64,000 nt of DNA from Roseateles sp. XES5 (GTDB taxonomy: Bacteria > Pseudomonadota > Alphaproteobacteria > Rhizobiales > Rhizobiaceae). Positions 7,540 to 16,377 of the stretch are shown piece by piece. The position numbers and the translations under genes were made by a program. The DNA lies in assembly GCF_020535545.1 (NCBI RefSeq), contig NZ_CP084752.1, positions 1,595,501-1,659,500 of the forward strand. The letters are read 5' to 3'. Position 1 is the first letter of the stretch. Each line of letters starts with the position of its first letter. The notes under the pieces are model-generated. The model was not told the origin of the DNA. It made no database searches and saw only the letters and a list, made by a program, of their open reading frames with translations.

Positions 7540-9369
7540 GTGTCGGAATCCCTGCCTGCGGCATTGCCGCTCGCGCAATTGCAGACACCGCCGCACAAGG
7601 AGGGCCTGACGCTGCGCGTGCTCGCCTTCTACAGCCTCGCCGCGATCCTTCTTCTGCTGGCCCTGAAACTGCCCTTCGCCACCGACTATGTCGGGTCGGA
7701 CAATGACGACGTGATGCGCCTCGTCATGGTGCGTGACCTGCTTTCAGGCCAGGGCTGGTTCGACACGACCCAGTACAGGCTCGGCCTTGCCGGCGGCACG
7801 CCGATGCACTGGTCGCGCTTCGTCGACCTGCCGATCGCCAACCTGATCAGCTTCTTCTCGCTGTTTGCCGACCAGCGGCAGGCCGAGGCCATCGCGCTGA
7901 CGATCTGGCCCGTGCTGCTCACCGTGCCGGTGCTCTGGGGCATGGGGCTCGCCGCCTTCCGGCTGGGCGGCACGATGGCCATGCATGCGGCGCTGCTGCT
8001 GACGGCCATTTTCGTCGTCTCGCTCAACCGGTTCCAGCCGGGATCCATCGACCATCACAACGTCCAGCTCGCGCTGATCGCCGGCATCACCGCCATGCTG
8101 CTCGACCCGCAAAGGCGCGCGCGCGACCATGCCGTCGCCGGCGTGCTTGCTGGTCTTGCCATCGCCATCGGCGTGGAGACGACACCGCTGATCGGCGCCG
8201 TCTGCCTGATCGTCGCGCTGCGCTGGCTGTGGCTCGGCGCGGATTTCCGCGCCGCCGCGGCCGCCTTCGGCCTGGCCCTGGCACTCACCGTCACGGTCTC
8301 CTTCTTCGCCACCGTCGCCCCCGCGCATTACAGCCAGGTGACCTGCGACAGCCTTTCCTACGGGTTCTATGCCCTGGCGACGCTCGGCGGCGGCGTGTTG
8401 TTCCTGACAGTCTCCCTTGCCGGCGGACAACCCTTCAGCCGCCGGCTCGCCGCCCTCTCGGGCGCCGGCCTTGTCATTGCCGTTTCGGTCCTTGCCATTG
8501 CGCCCGGCTGCCTCGGCAATCCGCTCGACACGCTCGATCCGCTGCTCAAGACCTTCTGGCTTTCCGGCATCGTCGAGGCGCAATCGGTCCTCGCGCAGTT
8601 CCGGCTCGAACCCGCCTCCGTGGGCGCCTTCTATGCGCCGGGCCTCACCGCCATGCTGGTCTGCCTCTGGCGCATCCGACGCGGACAGGCGGCCGAGGCG
8701 CACGGGACGATACTGGTCCTGCTCGCCGTCGCCTTCGCCGTGGCACTTCTGCAGATCCGCGGGGCGATCTTCTCCAACATGCTGTCCACCGTACCGCTCG
8801 GCTACGCCATCGCCGATCTGCGCCGTGCCGCCAATGCCGCGCCGAAGAACCTCAAGGTCGCGTTTGCCTTCATCGGCCTCACCCTGGCCTCCGTTCCCGC
8901 CAGCTGGGCGCTTGCAGGCGCGCTCCTGCCGGGCTCTTCGCAGGACCTGCTGCGCGTGGAATTCACCGACGCATCAGGGATTCCGTCCTGCACCGCGGAA
9001 ACCTCCATCGCGCCGCTGGCCGCCGAACCTGCCGGCGTGGTCTCGGGCGCCTCCGATCTCGGCGCGCCGATCCTGCGCTACACCCGGCACCGTGCCCTTT
9101 CCGGACCCTATCACCGCAACCAGGGCGGCATGCTGACGGAGTTGCATATCGGTCTTTCCAACCCGCATCAGGCGGAAGCCTTCATCCGTGGTGCGGGCGT
9201 GACGCTGCTGGCCTTCTGCGAAAACGACACGCAGGTGCATATGGTCGCCAAGGCCGAACCCGAAGGCCTCTATGCCGATCTCCTCAAGGGCAAGGTGCCC
9301 GCCTATCTGGAGCCGGTGGCAGGCACGGAGCGCGCGCTGTTGCGGCTCTACCGGGTGCGGCCGGAATAA
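7540..9369 (+). CDS. GT-C fold membrane glycosyltransferase-like protein
   Basis: A 609-residue protein with about 11-12 membrane helices. After the first helix it has 'YVGSDNDDVMRLVMVRDLLS' and then 'TPMHWSRFVDLPIA'. This acidic first periplasmic loop resembles that of STT3/ArnT/PMT-type GT-C transferases. The C-terminal 130 residues are soluble and probably periplasmic, with three cysteines. It would use a polyprenyl-phosphate sugar as donor, which the divergent GT2 operon could supply. I chose the GTG at 7540 because GAGAGGG precedes it; an ATG at 7426 in the same frame would run through the opposing promoter. The acceptor is unknown. Confidence 0.72.
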   Translation: MSESLPAALPLAQLQTPPHKEGLTLRVLAFYSLAAILLLLALKLPFATDYVGSDNDDVMRLVMVRDLLSGQGWFDTTQYRLGLAGGTPMHWSRFVDLPIANLISFFSLFADQRQAEAIALTIWPVLLTVPVLWGMGLAAFRLGGTMAMHAALLLTAIFVVSLNRFQPGSIDHHNVQLALIAGITAMLLDPQRRARDHAVAGVLAGLAIAIGVETTPLIGAVCLIVALRWLWLGADFRAAAAAFGLALALTVTVSFFATVAPAHYSQVTCDSLSYGFYALATLGGGVLFLTVSLAGGQPFSRRLAALSGAGLVIAVSVLAIAPGCLGNPLDTLDPLLKTFWLSGIVEAQSVLAQFRLEPASVGAFYAPGLTAMLVCLWRIRRGQAAEAHGTILVLLAVAFAVALLQIRGAIFSNMLSTVPLGYAIADLRRAANAAPKNLKVAFAFIGLTLASVPASWALAGALLPGSSQDLLRVEFTDASGIPSCTAETSIAPLAAEPAGVVSGASDLGAPILRYTRHRALSGPYHRNQGGMLTELHIGLSNPHQAEAFIRGAGVTLLAFCENDTQVHMVAKAEPEGLYADLLKGKVPAYLEPVAGTERALLRLYRVRPE

Positions 9370-9432
9370 GCCTGCTGGGGATGCCGCCCGGCGCGCCCTG
9401 TCATCGGCCGCCAAACGCACTACACTTGCCCC

Positions 9433-11013
9433 ATGAGCTTCTTTTCCGAGACTGATTCGCCCAGCAATCTTGCCGAATATTCGGTGTCGGAGCTTTCCGG
9501 CTCCATCAAGCGCACCGTCGAGCAGGCCTTCGACCAGGTGCGCGTGCGCGGCGAGATTTCCGGCTACCGCGGGCCACATTCCTCGGGACACGCCTATTTC
9601 TCGCTGAAGGACGACCGGGCGCGCATCGACGCCGTGATCTGGAAGGGCAGCTTTTCGCGCCTCCGCTTCAAGCCCGAAGAGGGCATGGAGGTGATCGCCA
9701 CCGGCAAGATCACCACCTTCCCCGGTTCTTCGAAATACCAGATCGTCATCGAGACGCTGGAGCCGGCCGGCGCCGGCGCGCTGATGGCGCTGCTGGAAGA
9801 ACGCCGCCGCAAGCTTGCCGCCGAGGGCCTGTTCGATGCGGAGCGCAAGAAGCCGCTGCCGTTCCTGCCCCGGGTCATCGGTGTCGTCACCTCGCCGACC
9901 GGCGCCGTCATCCGCGATATCCTGCACCGCATCTCCGACCGCTTCCCGGTCCACGTGCTCGTCTGGCCGGTGAAGGTGCAGGGCGAAGGTTCGGGGCAGG
10001 AGGTCGCGGCGGCCATCGAAGGCTTCAACACGCTCGATCCCTTCGGCCCGATCCCGAGGCCCGACGTGCTGATCGTCGCGCGCGGCGGGGGAAGCCTGGA
10101 AGACCTCTGGAGCTTCAACGACGAGATCGTCGTGCGCGCCGCCGCCGCCTCGACCATCCCGCTGATCTCTGCCGTCGGCCACGAGACGGACTGGACGCTG
10201 ATCGACCATGCGGCCGACCGGCGCGCGCCGACGCCGACGGGGGCCGCCGAAATGGCCGTGCCCGTGAAGGCGGATCTCGACGCCGAGGTCGCCTCGCTCA
10301 CCGCGCGGCTGCGCGGAGCCACGGCCCGGCAGATGGACAATCGCCGGCAGGGCGTGCGCGCCCTTGCCCGTGCCCTGCCCTCGCTCGACCAGCTTCTCGC
10401 CCTGCCGCGCCGCCGTTTCGACGAAGCCGCCGCCGGCCTTGGCCGCGGCCTGCAGATGAACACGCTGGGCAAGCGCCGCGCCTTCGAGCGCACGGCGGCG
10501 CATCTTCGCCCCGATATGCTGATGACCCGTATCGCCGAGCGGCGGCAACGCGTGGCGGACCGGCTACTGCGGGCCGAGCGCATTGTCGAACGGCGGCTCG
10601 ACCAGCTTCGCGCCCGGCTCTCCGCCTTCGACGTATCGCTGCGCGCGACACCGGCCCGTATCAAGGCGCAGACGGAACGCTCCGGCGACCGGCTGAGGGG
10701 CCTCGCGCTGCGCGCCGAAAGCGCGCTGGCCGGCGACCTTGCCCGCCGCCGCGCGCTGCTGCAGGCGCAGGACCGCATGCTGCAATCGCTCTCCTATCGC
10801 AACGTGCTGAAACGCGGCTATGCGCTGGTGCGGGACGAGGAAGGCGCGCCGGTGAAGGGCGCGGCGGATCTCGGCCCCGGCCGCGCCATCGCCATCGAGT
10901 TCGCCGACGGCACGGTGGAAGCCGTTACGGGATCGGGCGGCGGCGCGCCGCGCAGGAAGCCCGCCAAGGGGGACGCGGAAAAACCCGCCGCCCGCCAGGG
11001 CTCGCTGTTCTGA
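9433..11013 (+). CDS. xseA: Exodeoxyribonuclease VII large subunit
   Basis: A 526-residue protein, somewhat longer than the Escherichia coli XseA (about 456). Residues 15-110 are the OB-fold ('[20 protein letters not shown]'). Residues about 125-330 are the catalytic region with '[17 protein letters not shown]', '[16 protein letters not shown]' and '[20 protein letters not shown]'. A long arginine- and alanine-rich coiled coil follows. With XseB it degrades single-stranded DNA to oligonucleotides in repair. The small subunit is not in this window. The C-terminal tail is lysine- and proline-rich, ending 'ARQGSLF'. Confidence 0.95.
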   Translation: MSFFSETDSPSNLAEYSVSELSGSIKRTVEQAFDQVRVRGEISGYRGPHSSGHAYFSLKDDRARIDAVIWKGSFSRLRFKPEEGMEVIATGKITTFPGSSKYQIVIETLEPAGAGALMALLEERRRKLAAEGLFDAERKKPLPFLPRVIGVVTSPTGAVIRDILHRISDRFPVHVLVWPVKVQGEGSGQEVAAAIEGFNTLDPFGPIPRPDVLIVARGGGSLEDLWSFNDEIVVRAAAASTIPLISAVGHETDWTLIDHAADRRAPTPTGAAEMAVPVKADLDAEVASLTARLRGATARQMDNRRQGVRALARALPSLDQLLALPRRRFDEAAAGLGRGLQMNTLGKRRAFERTAAHLRPDMLMTRIAERRQRVADRLLRAERIVERRLDQLRARLSAFDVSLRATPARIKAQTERSGDRLRGLALRAESALAGDLARRRALLQAQDRMLQSLSYRNVLKRGYALVRDEEGAPVKGAADLGPGRAIAIEFADGTVEAVTGSGGGAPRRKPAKGDAEKPAARQGSLF

Positions 11014-11020
11014 GGCCGCC

Positions 11021-11611
11021 ATGCGCATCCTCGTCGTGCTCGCCCATCCGCTGGAAGAGAGTTTTGCCGCAGGCGTGGCGGAGACGGTGCGCCGCAAGCT
11101 GACGGCGAACGGCCACACGGTCGACTTGCTCGACCTCTACCGCGAGGGCTTCGATCCACGGCTGACGCCCTCCGAACGGTCGCGTTATTTCGAGCCCGGC
11201 TATGACCCCGGCGAGGCCGAGCCCTTTGTCTCCCGCCTGAAGCAGGCGGACGGGCTGGTGCTGGTCTTTCCGCAATGGTGGTTCAATTTCCCGGCTATCC
11301 TCAAGGGGTTCTTCGACCGGGTCTTCGCGCCCGGCGTCGCCTTCGAGAACGACCCCGCCGGCGGGCGCATCCAGCCCCGGCTCGGCAATATCCACCTCTT
11401 CTGGGCCTTCACCACGACGGGGTCGCCCTGGTGGGTGGTGCATCTCTACATGGGCAATCCGGTGCGGCGCCTGCTGAAACGCGGCATTGCCGCCTTCTGC
11501 GCCAAGGGGCTCGATTTCAAGATGGTCAATCTCTACGACATGGACCGCATCGGCGACGGGGAGCGCAAGACGCATCTGGCGCGGGTGGAGAGGCTTGTCG
11601 ACCGGATCTGA
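11021..11611 (+). CDS. NAD(P)H-dependent FMN oxidoreductase, flavodoxin-2 fold
   Basis: A 196-residue flavoprotein of the NQO/KefF/MdaB family. It has 'ILVVLAHPLEESFAAGV' (phosphate-binding start), 'LVFPQWWFNFPAILKGFFDR' (flavin and dimer region) and 'FWAFTTTGSPWW'. Such enzymes reduce quinones or related electrophiles by two electrons in the cytoplasm. It begins seven bases after the xseA stop, so the two genes are probably cotranscribed. The specific substrate is not evident. Confidence 0.85.
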   Translation: MRILVVLAHPLEESFAAGVAETVRRKLTANGHTVDLLDLYREGFDPRLTPSERSRYFEPGYDPGEAEPFVSRLKQADGLVLVFPQWWFNFPAILKGFFDRVFAPGVAFENDPAGGRIQPRLGNIHLFWAFTTTGSPWWVVHLYMGNPVRRLLKRGIAAFCAKGLDFKMVNLYDMDRIGDGERKTHLARVERLVDRI

Positions 11612-11652
11612 CTGGTCGAGGCAGACGGGCGCAACGCGCTCGTCGCGGCCTT

Positions 11653-12135
11653 CTACTCGAACTCCGCCAGAAATTTCCGCAACAATCCGTCGAGCGCCGC
11701 GCGCTCTTGCGCATCCAGTCCGCCGAGAAGGCGGTGCTGGTTTTCGACATGGGCCGTCACCGTCTCGTCCACCAGCTGAAAGCCCTTGGGCGTCAGCGCG
11801 ATGATGACGCCGCGACGATCCTCGGGATTGTCGCAGCGCTCGACGAGACCGGCCTTTTCCAACTGGTCGAGCCGGTTGGTCATGGTGCCGGAACTGACCA
11901 TGGTGGTGGCGATGAGGTCGCCCGGCGAAAGACGATAGGGCGGGCCGGAACGGCGCAGCGTCGCCAGCACGTCGAAACTGGCCGAATTGAGCCCGTGCGC
12001 AGCCAACGTTCTTTCAATCTCGCGGCCAAGATGGGTGCGTAGGCGCGCCACGCGGCCGAGCAGGCCCATCGGACCGACATCGAGGTCCGGCCGTTCGCGG
12101 TTCCATTGTTGCAGAATTCTGTCGACGTGATCCAT
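11653..12135 (-). CDS. MarR-family regulator, PecS/UrtR-like
   Basis: A 160-residue winged-helix repressor. The N-terminal extension 'QQWNRERPDLD' before the usual MarR core is typical of the urate-responsive PecS/HucR/UrtR subgroup. So are an Asp in 'SFDVLATLRR' and Arg residues in 'TNRLDQLEKAGL' and 'EDRRGV', which correspond to ligand-contacting positions. It is divergent from an EamA transporter, as pecS is from pecM. Two inverted repeats lie between the genes. I infer that it represses itself and the transporter and is released by a small anionic ligand such as urate. The start at 12135 is the ATG nearest the operator region. Confidence 0.78.
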   Translation of the reverse strand: MDHVDRILQQWNRERPDLDVGPMGLLGRVARLRTHLGREIERTLAAHGLNSASFDVLATLRRSGPPYRLSPGDLIATTMVSSGTMTNRLDQLEKAGLVERCDNPEDRRGVIIALTPKGFQLVDETVTAHVENQHRLLGGLDAQERAALDGLLRKFLAEFE

Positions 12136-12156
12136 GGTCCGACTAAAGGCGGAAAT

Positions 12157-12174
12157 TATCTTGACGTCAAGATA
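12157..12174. promoter_or_regulatory. MarR/PecS-type operator 1 (perfect palindrome)
   Basis: TATCTTGACGTCAAGATA, an 18-base perfect palindrome centred 30 bases upstream of the MarR start at 12135. Size and symmetry fit a MarR dimer site. Confidence 0.7.
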
Positions 12175-12182
12175 TAATGAAT

Positions 12183-12200
12183 TATCTTGATATCGAGATT
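12183..12200. promoter_or_regulatory. MarR/PecS-type operator 2 (imperfect copy)
   Basis: TATCTTGATATCGAGATT shares its left half with operator 1 and has two mismatches in the right half. Its centre lies 26 bases from operator 1 and 28 bases before the transporter ATG at 12220, so it probably overlaps that gene's promoter. Confidence 0.6.
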
Positions 12201-12219
12201 CTTTGATTGGAGATAATCC

Positions 12220-13107
12220 ATGTCCCGCTCCGCCGATATCCTTCTCACCGCGACCGCGCCCGCCGTCTGGGGCAGCACCTATATCGTGACCACGCAATTG
12301 CTGCCGGCCGGCTATCCGCTGACCGTCGCCATGCTCCGCGCGCTGCCCGCCGGGCTTCTCCTTCTGCTCTTCGTGCGGGAACTGCCCAAGGGCATCTGGT
12401 GGCACCGCACGCTGCTGCTCGGCGCGCTGAACTTCTCGTTCTTCTGGGCGATGCTCTTCGTCTCGGCCTATCGCCTGCCCGGAGGGGTGGCAGCGACGGT
12501 GGGCGCCATCCAGCCGCTCATCGTGCTCGGCCTGTCGCGCGCGGTGATGGGCACCGCGATCCGGCCGCTCTCGGTTCTCGCCGGCCTTGCCGGCATCGGC
12601 GGCGTTGCGCTGCTGGTGCTGACGCCCGCCGCGAGCCTCGACCCCGTCGGCATCGCCGCGGGCCTTGCCGGCGCGGTTTCCATGGCCTTCGGCACGGTGC
12701 TGTCGCGCCATTGGCAACCGCCGGTGCCGCCGTTGACCTTCACCGCCTGGCAGCTCACCGCCGGCGGCCTGCTGCTGGTGCCCGTCGCCCTGTTCCTCGA
12801 GCCGGCACTGCCGATGCCGACGGCGAACAACCTTCTCGGCTTCGTCTATCTCGGCCTCATCGGCGCGGCCCTGACCTATATCGTCTGGTTCCGCGGCCTT
12901 GCGCGGCTCGGTCCGGCGGCGATCGCGCCGCTCGGTTTCCTCAGCCCCCTCGTCGCCGTCGTGCTCGGCTGGGCCCTCCTGGGGCAGGACCTCAGTCCGC
13001 TGCAGATCGCCGGCATGGCGGTGGTGCTGGGCAGCGTCTGGCTGAGCCAGCGGGCGCAGGCCGCGCCGGATGCCTCGGCCGACGCCCGGCCCCAGCCGGC
13101 CCATTGA
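12220..13107 (+). CDS. EamA-family (DMT) exporter, PecM-like
   Basis: A 295-residue inner-membrane protein with ten hydrophobic segments in two EamA repeats ('WGSTYIVTTQLLPAGYPLTV' near the N-terminus, 'PLVAVVLGWALLGQDL' near the C-terminus). The first motif and the divergent PecS-like gene point to the PecM subgroup, which exports small metabolites. The 20 C-terminal residues are Ala/Pro-rich and presumably cytoplasmic. GGAG lies nine bases before the ATG. The substrate is unknown. Confidence 0.82.
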   Translation: MSRSADILLTATAPAVWGSTYIVTTQLLPAGYPLTVAMLRALPAGLLLLLFVRELPKGIWWHRTLLLGALNFSFFWAMLFVSAYRLPGGVAATVGAIQPLIVLGLSRAVMGTAIRPLSVLAGLAGIGGVALLVLTPAASLDPVGIAAGLAGAVSMAFGTVLSRHWQPPVPPLTFTAWQLTAGGLLLVPVALFLEPALPMPTANNLLGFVYLGLIGAALTYIVWFRGLARLGPAAIAPLGFLSPLVAVVLGWALLGQDLSPLQIAGMAVVLGSVWLSQRAQAAPDASADARPQPAH

Positions 13108-13109
13108 AA

Positions 13110-13138
13110 AAGGGCCGGCATCCTGGATGCCGGCCCTT
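13110..13138. terminator. Strong bidirectional terminator
   Basis: AAGGGCCGGCATC-CTG-GATGCCGGCCCTT, 13-base perfect arms with a 3-base loop. On the minus strand it is followed by TTTTTC, making a good intrinsic terminator for the leftward aminopeptidase gene. On the plus strand it ends the exporter gene. Confidence 0.85.
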
Positions 13139-13159
13139 CATGCCCCTTTCAGGAACGGG

Positions 13160-14398
13160 TTACGCCCATTCCCCCGCGCGCATGACCGGCGCGCGGCTGC
13201 CATCGGCGCGCACGCCGTCGATATCCACCTTGTCGGAGCCGATCATCCAGTCGATGTGGATGAGGCTTTCATTGCCGCCCTGTGCGCGGATCTGTTCCGG
13301 CGAAAGGCTCGCACCGTCGAGGAAGCACTTGGAATAGCACTGGCCAAGCGCAATGTGGCAGGAGGCGTTCTCGTCGAACAGCGTGTTGTAGAAGAGGATG
13401 CCGCTGGCCGAGATCGGCGAGGAATGCGGCACCAGCGCCACTTCGCCGAGCCGGCGAGCGCCCTCGTCCGTATCCAGCACCTTGTTCAGCACGGCCTCGC
13501 CCTTCGTGGCCCTGGCCTCGACGATGCGGCCGCCCTCGAAGCGAACCTGGATATCGTCGATCAGCGTGCCCTGGTGGGAGAGCGGCTTGGTGGAGGAGAC
13601 ATGGCCCTCGACGCGCAGGGCATGCGGCGTCGTAAAGACCTCTTCCGTCGGGATGTTCGGGTTGCAGGTGATGCCGTTCTTGGCCGTGGAGGCGCCGCCG
13701 TGCCATTCGTGGCCATCGGCAAGGCCGACCGTGAGGTCCGTGCCCGGTCCCTTGAAATGGAGCGCCGAGAAGCGCTGGCCGTTCAGCCAGGCCGAGCGCT
13801 TGGCAAGATTGGCATTGTGCGCCACCCAGGCCGCGACGGGATCGGCGACATCGACGCGGGAGGCGGCGAAGATGGCATTGGCGAGTTTCTCGACCGCCAC
13901 GGCTTCCGGATCGTTCGGGAAGACCTGCTTTGCCCAGGACGGATTGGGATAGGAGACGATGTTCCAGTTGATGTCGAAATTGGCGATCTTCTCCAGCGCC
14001 GGCTTGTAGGCCATGGAGTTGGCCTTGTTGGCGCGGGCGACCTTGGCCGGGTCTTCCCCCGAGAGCAGCATCGGATTGTCGCCGGCGATGGCAAGACGCG
14101 CGGCGCCATTGGCATAGGCCTTGGCCATGCCCTCGTAGAGCCAGTCCGTGGCGCGGTCGAAGCTTTCGTCCGGCGCGTGGCGGTAACGGGCGAGCGTCGC
14201 CTCCTCGTCGGCATAGAAGGTGCTGACGAGACCGGCGCCGGCGATATAGGCGTGTTTGGTGATGAGGCGGACGAGCGGCAGCGCGGCAATGGGCGCGGTC
14301 ATCACGAGGTCCTGCCCCTTCTGGAGCTGGAGGCCGACGCGCACGGCGACTTCGGCAAGTTTTTCGAGCTTTTGCGGATCGACGGAGGGATTGGTCAT
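13160..14398 (-). CDS. M29-family metallo-aminopeptidase
   Basis: A 412-residue protein of the thermophilic aminopeptidase T/AmpS family (peptidase M29), a dimeric cytoplasmic enzyme that removes N-terminal residues using two metal ions. The C-terminal half holds the ligands: 'NIPTEEVFTTP' (Glu), 'EVALVPHSSPI' (His), 'NTLFDENASCHIALG' (Asp/Glu and His) and 'IHIDWMIGS' (His/Asp). Length and domain order are normal. It stands alone between a terminator and ybaK. Confidence 0.92.
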   Translation of the reverse strand: MTNPSVDPQKLEKLAEVAVRVGLQLQKGQDLVMTAPIAALPLVRLITKHAYIAGAGLVSTFYADEEATLARYRHAPDESFDRATDWLYEGMAKAYANGAARLAIAGDNPMLLSGEDPAKVARANKANSMAYKPALEKIANFDINWNIVSYPNPSWAKQVFPNDPEAVAVEKLANAIFAASRVDVADPVAAWVAHNANLAKRSAWLNGQRFSALHFKGPGTDLTVGLADGHEWHGGASTAKNGITCNPNIPTEEVFTTPHALRVEGHVSSTKPLSHQGTLIDDIQVRFEGGRIVEARATKGEAVLNKVLDTDEGARRLGEVALVPHSSPISASGILFYNTLFDENASCHIALGQCYSKCFLDGASLSPEQIRAQGGNESLIHIDWMIGSDKVDIDGVRADGSRAPVMRAGEWA

Positions 14399-14459
14399 AA
14401 CAGCCTGCTTTCTGAAATCGATGACGGGAACTTAGTGCGCCGGGCGGCGAATGAGAAGG

Positions 14460-14933
14460 TCAGGCGATGACGGGCGCGGCGATCGCCTTGAGCGCCGCCA
14501 CCACATCGCGCGGGGAAAGCCGCACCTGAAGACCGCGCTGGCCGCCGTTCATGTAGACGGCGTCATGCGCCAGTGCCGCTTCCTCGATGGCGGTCGGCAC
14601 CTGCTTCTTCTGGCCGAAAGGGCTGATGCCGCCGACGACATAGCCGGTCAGCCGCTCGGCATCCGCCGGCTTCATCATGTTGGCCGACTTGCCCTTGAAG
14701 GCGCTCGCCAGCTTCTTCATGCTGACCTCGCGATCCGAGGGCACGATGACGCAGACCGGCTTGCCGTCCACTTCCGCCATCAGCGTCTTCAGAACACGCG
14801 CCGGATCCTCCCCCAGCGCCTCGGCGGCCTGGATGCCGACGCGGTCGGCATTGGGGTCGTAATCATAGGTGTGGACGGTAAAGGAGACGCCGGCCTTGGC
14901 GAGGGCCTGGGTGGCGCGGGTGGTTTTGGACAT
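14460..14933 (-). CDS. ybaK: Cys-tRNA(Pro)/Cys-tRNA(Cys) deacylase YbaK
   Basis: A 157-residue single-domain editing protein. It contains 'DPARVLKTLMAEVDGKPVC' (with the conserved catalytic-region Lys), 'VPSDREVSMKKLA' and 'TGYVVGGISPFG'. It hydrolyses cysteine mischarged on tRNA(Pro) by prolyl-tRNA synthetase in trans. It lies 61 bases upstream of the M29 gene in the same direction and may be cotranscribed with it. Confidence 0.93.
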   Translation of the reverse strand: MSKTTRATQALAKAGVSFTVHTYDYDPNADRVGIQAAEALGEDPARVLKTLMAEVDGKPVCVIVPSDREVSMKKLASAFKGKSANMMKPADAERLTGYVVGGISPFGQKKQVPTAIEEAALAHDAVYMNGGQRGLQVRLSPRDVVAALKAIAAPVIA

Positions 14934-15050
14934 GGCGGGCCGTCATCGAAGCGAAACTAACGGCTCGCATGGGTGCAGGAGCGGGGGCGGCGTGTCAATG
15001 CGCTTGGGAGGGTTGCCCTCACCGGCCGTCGCCCCGCCGGACGAGACGCC

Positions 15051-16256
15051 TCAAACCCGCTCCAGCGCCACCGCGATGCCCTGGCCGACGCCGATGCACA
15101 TGGTCGAGAGCGCGCGCCTGCCGCCGGTCACGTGCAGCTCCAGCGCCGCCGTGCCGGTGATGCGGGCGCCCGACATGCCGAGCGGATGGCCGAGCGCAAT
15201 GGCGCCGCCATTGGGATTGACCTGGCGCGCATCGTCGGCGACGCCGAGTTCGCGCAGCGTGGCGAGGCCCTGCGAGGCGAAGGCCTCGTTGAGTTCGATG
15301 ACGTCGAAATCGGCCGGCGTCAGGCCGAGGCGGGCGCACAGGCGCTGCGTGGCATAGACGGGACCGATGCCCATGATGCGCGGCGGAACGCCGGCCATGG
15401 CACCGCCGAGGATGCGGGCGATGGGGGTGAGGCCGTATTTCTTCACGGCCGCCTGCGAGGCGACGATCAGTGCCGCCGCACCGTCGTTGACGCCGGACGC
15501 ATTGCCCGCCGTCACCGTGCCGCCTTCCTTGCGGAAGGGCGTGGCGAGCCTGGCGAGCGCCTCCAGGGTCGTTGCGCGCGGATGCTCGTCCTTCTCCACG
15601 AGGGCCGGATCCCCCTTGCGCTGCGGGATGGTAACGGGCGTGATCTCCCTGGCCAGCCGGCCATTCGCCTGCGCCGCGGCCGCCTTTTCCTGCGAGCGGA
15701 GGGCGAAGGCGTCCTGATCCTCGCGGGAGATGCCGAAATCCGCCGCGACATTCTCGGCCGTCTCGGGCATGGAGTCCACGCCGTACTGCTCCTTCATCAG
15801 CTTGTTGATGAAGCGCCAGCCGATGGTGGTGTCGTAGACCGCATTGGCGCGCGAGAAGGCGCTCTCGGCCTTGGGCATCACGAAGGGCGCGCGGCTCATG
15901 CTTTCCACGCCGCCGGCAATCATCAGCTCGGCTTCGCCGGCGCGGATGGCGCGGGCGGCGCTGCCCACGGCGTCCATGCCCGAACCGCAGAGGCGGTTGA
16001 TGGTCATGCCCGGCACGGCAATGGGCAGGCCGGCCAGCAGGGCGGCCATGCGGGCCACATTGCGGTTGTCTTCGCCGGCCTGGTTGGCGCAGCCGTAGAG
16101 CACATCGTCCACCGCCTCCCAGTCCACGCGGGCGTGGCGGGCCATCAGGGCGCGCAGGGGCACGGCGCCCAGATCGTCGGCGCGCACCGAGGACAGGGCG
16201 CCGCCGTAGCGGCCGAAGGGGGTGCGCAGCGCGTCGCAGATATAGGCCTCGGACAT
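15051..16256 (-). CDS. pcaF: 3-oxoadipyl-CoA thiolase
   Basis: A 401-residue thiolase, the last enzyme of the beta-ketoadipate pathway, splitting 3-oxoadipyl-CoA to succinyl-CoA and acetyl-CoA. The nucleophile is in 'INRLCGSGMDAVGSA' (Cys near 90), the His in 'ALGHPLGMSGAR' and the second Cys in 'STMCIGVGQG'. The N-terminal 'AYICDALRTPFGRYGGALS' is typical of PcaF. I chose the ATG at 16256; the open frame extends upstream into a repeat hairpin. It follows pcaIJ after 111 bases that contain a palindromic repeat. Confidence 0.95.
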   Translation of the reverse strand: MSEAYICDALRTPFGRYGGALSSVRADDLGAVPLRALMARHARVDWEAVDDVLYGCANQAGEDNRNVARMAALLAGLPIAVPGMTINRLCGSGMDAVGSAARAIRAGEAELMIAGGVESMSRAPFVMPKAESAFSRANAVYDTTIGWRFINKLMKEQYGVDSMPETAENVAADFGISREDQDAFALRSQEKAAAAQANGRLAREITPVTIPQRKGDPALVEKDEHPRATTLEALARLATPFRKEGGTVTAGNASGVNDGAAALIVASQAAVKKYGLTPIARILGGAMAGVPPRIMGIGPVYATQRLCARLGLTPADFDVIELNEAFASQGLATLRELGVADDARQVNPNGGAIALGHPLGMSGARITGTAALELHVTGGRRALSTMCIGVGQGIAVALERV

Positions 16257-16269
16257 GACGGTCCCCCTC

Positions 16270-16377
16270 GAGCATGTCGGGTTCAGATCGAACCAGACAT
16301 GCTCTAAATTCTTTTGTTTTCGTTTGCCTTTTCGGGAAAACCGGTTCCCACTCTTCCCTGACAAACTCTAGAGTTCC
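16270..16377. repeat. Rhizobial palindromic intergenic repeat between pcaJ and pcaF
   Basis: A nested hairpin GAGCATGTC-g-GGTTC ... GAACC-a-GACATGCTC spans 16270-16304. It is followed by an AT-rich run and a GGGAAAACCGGTTCCC-like segment up to the pcaJ end. This matches the palindromic repeats scattered through Rhizobiaceae genomes. The stretch 'ATGCTCTAAATTCTTTTG' is similar to one in the element at 27321-27397. It may attenuate or stabilise the pcaIJ-pcaF transcript. Confidence 0.65.
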
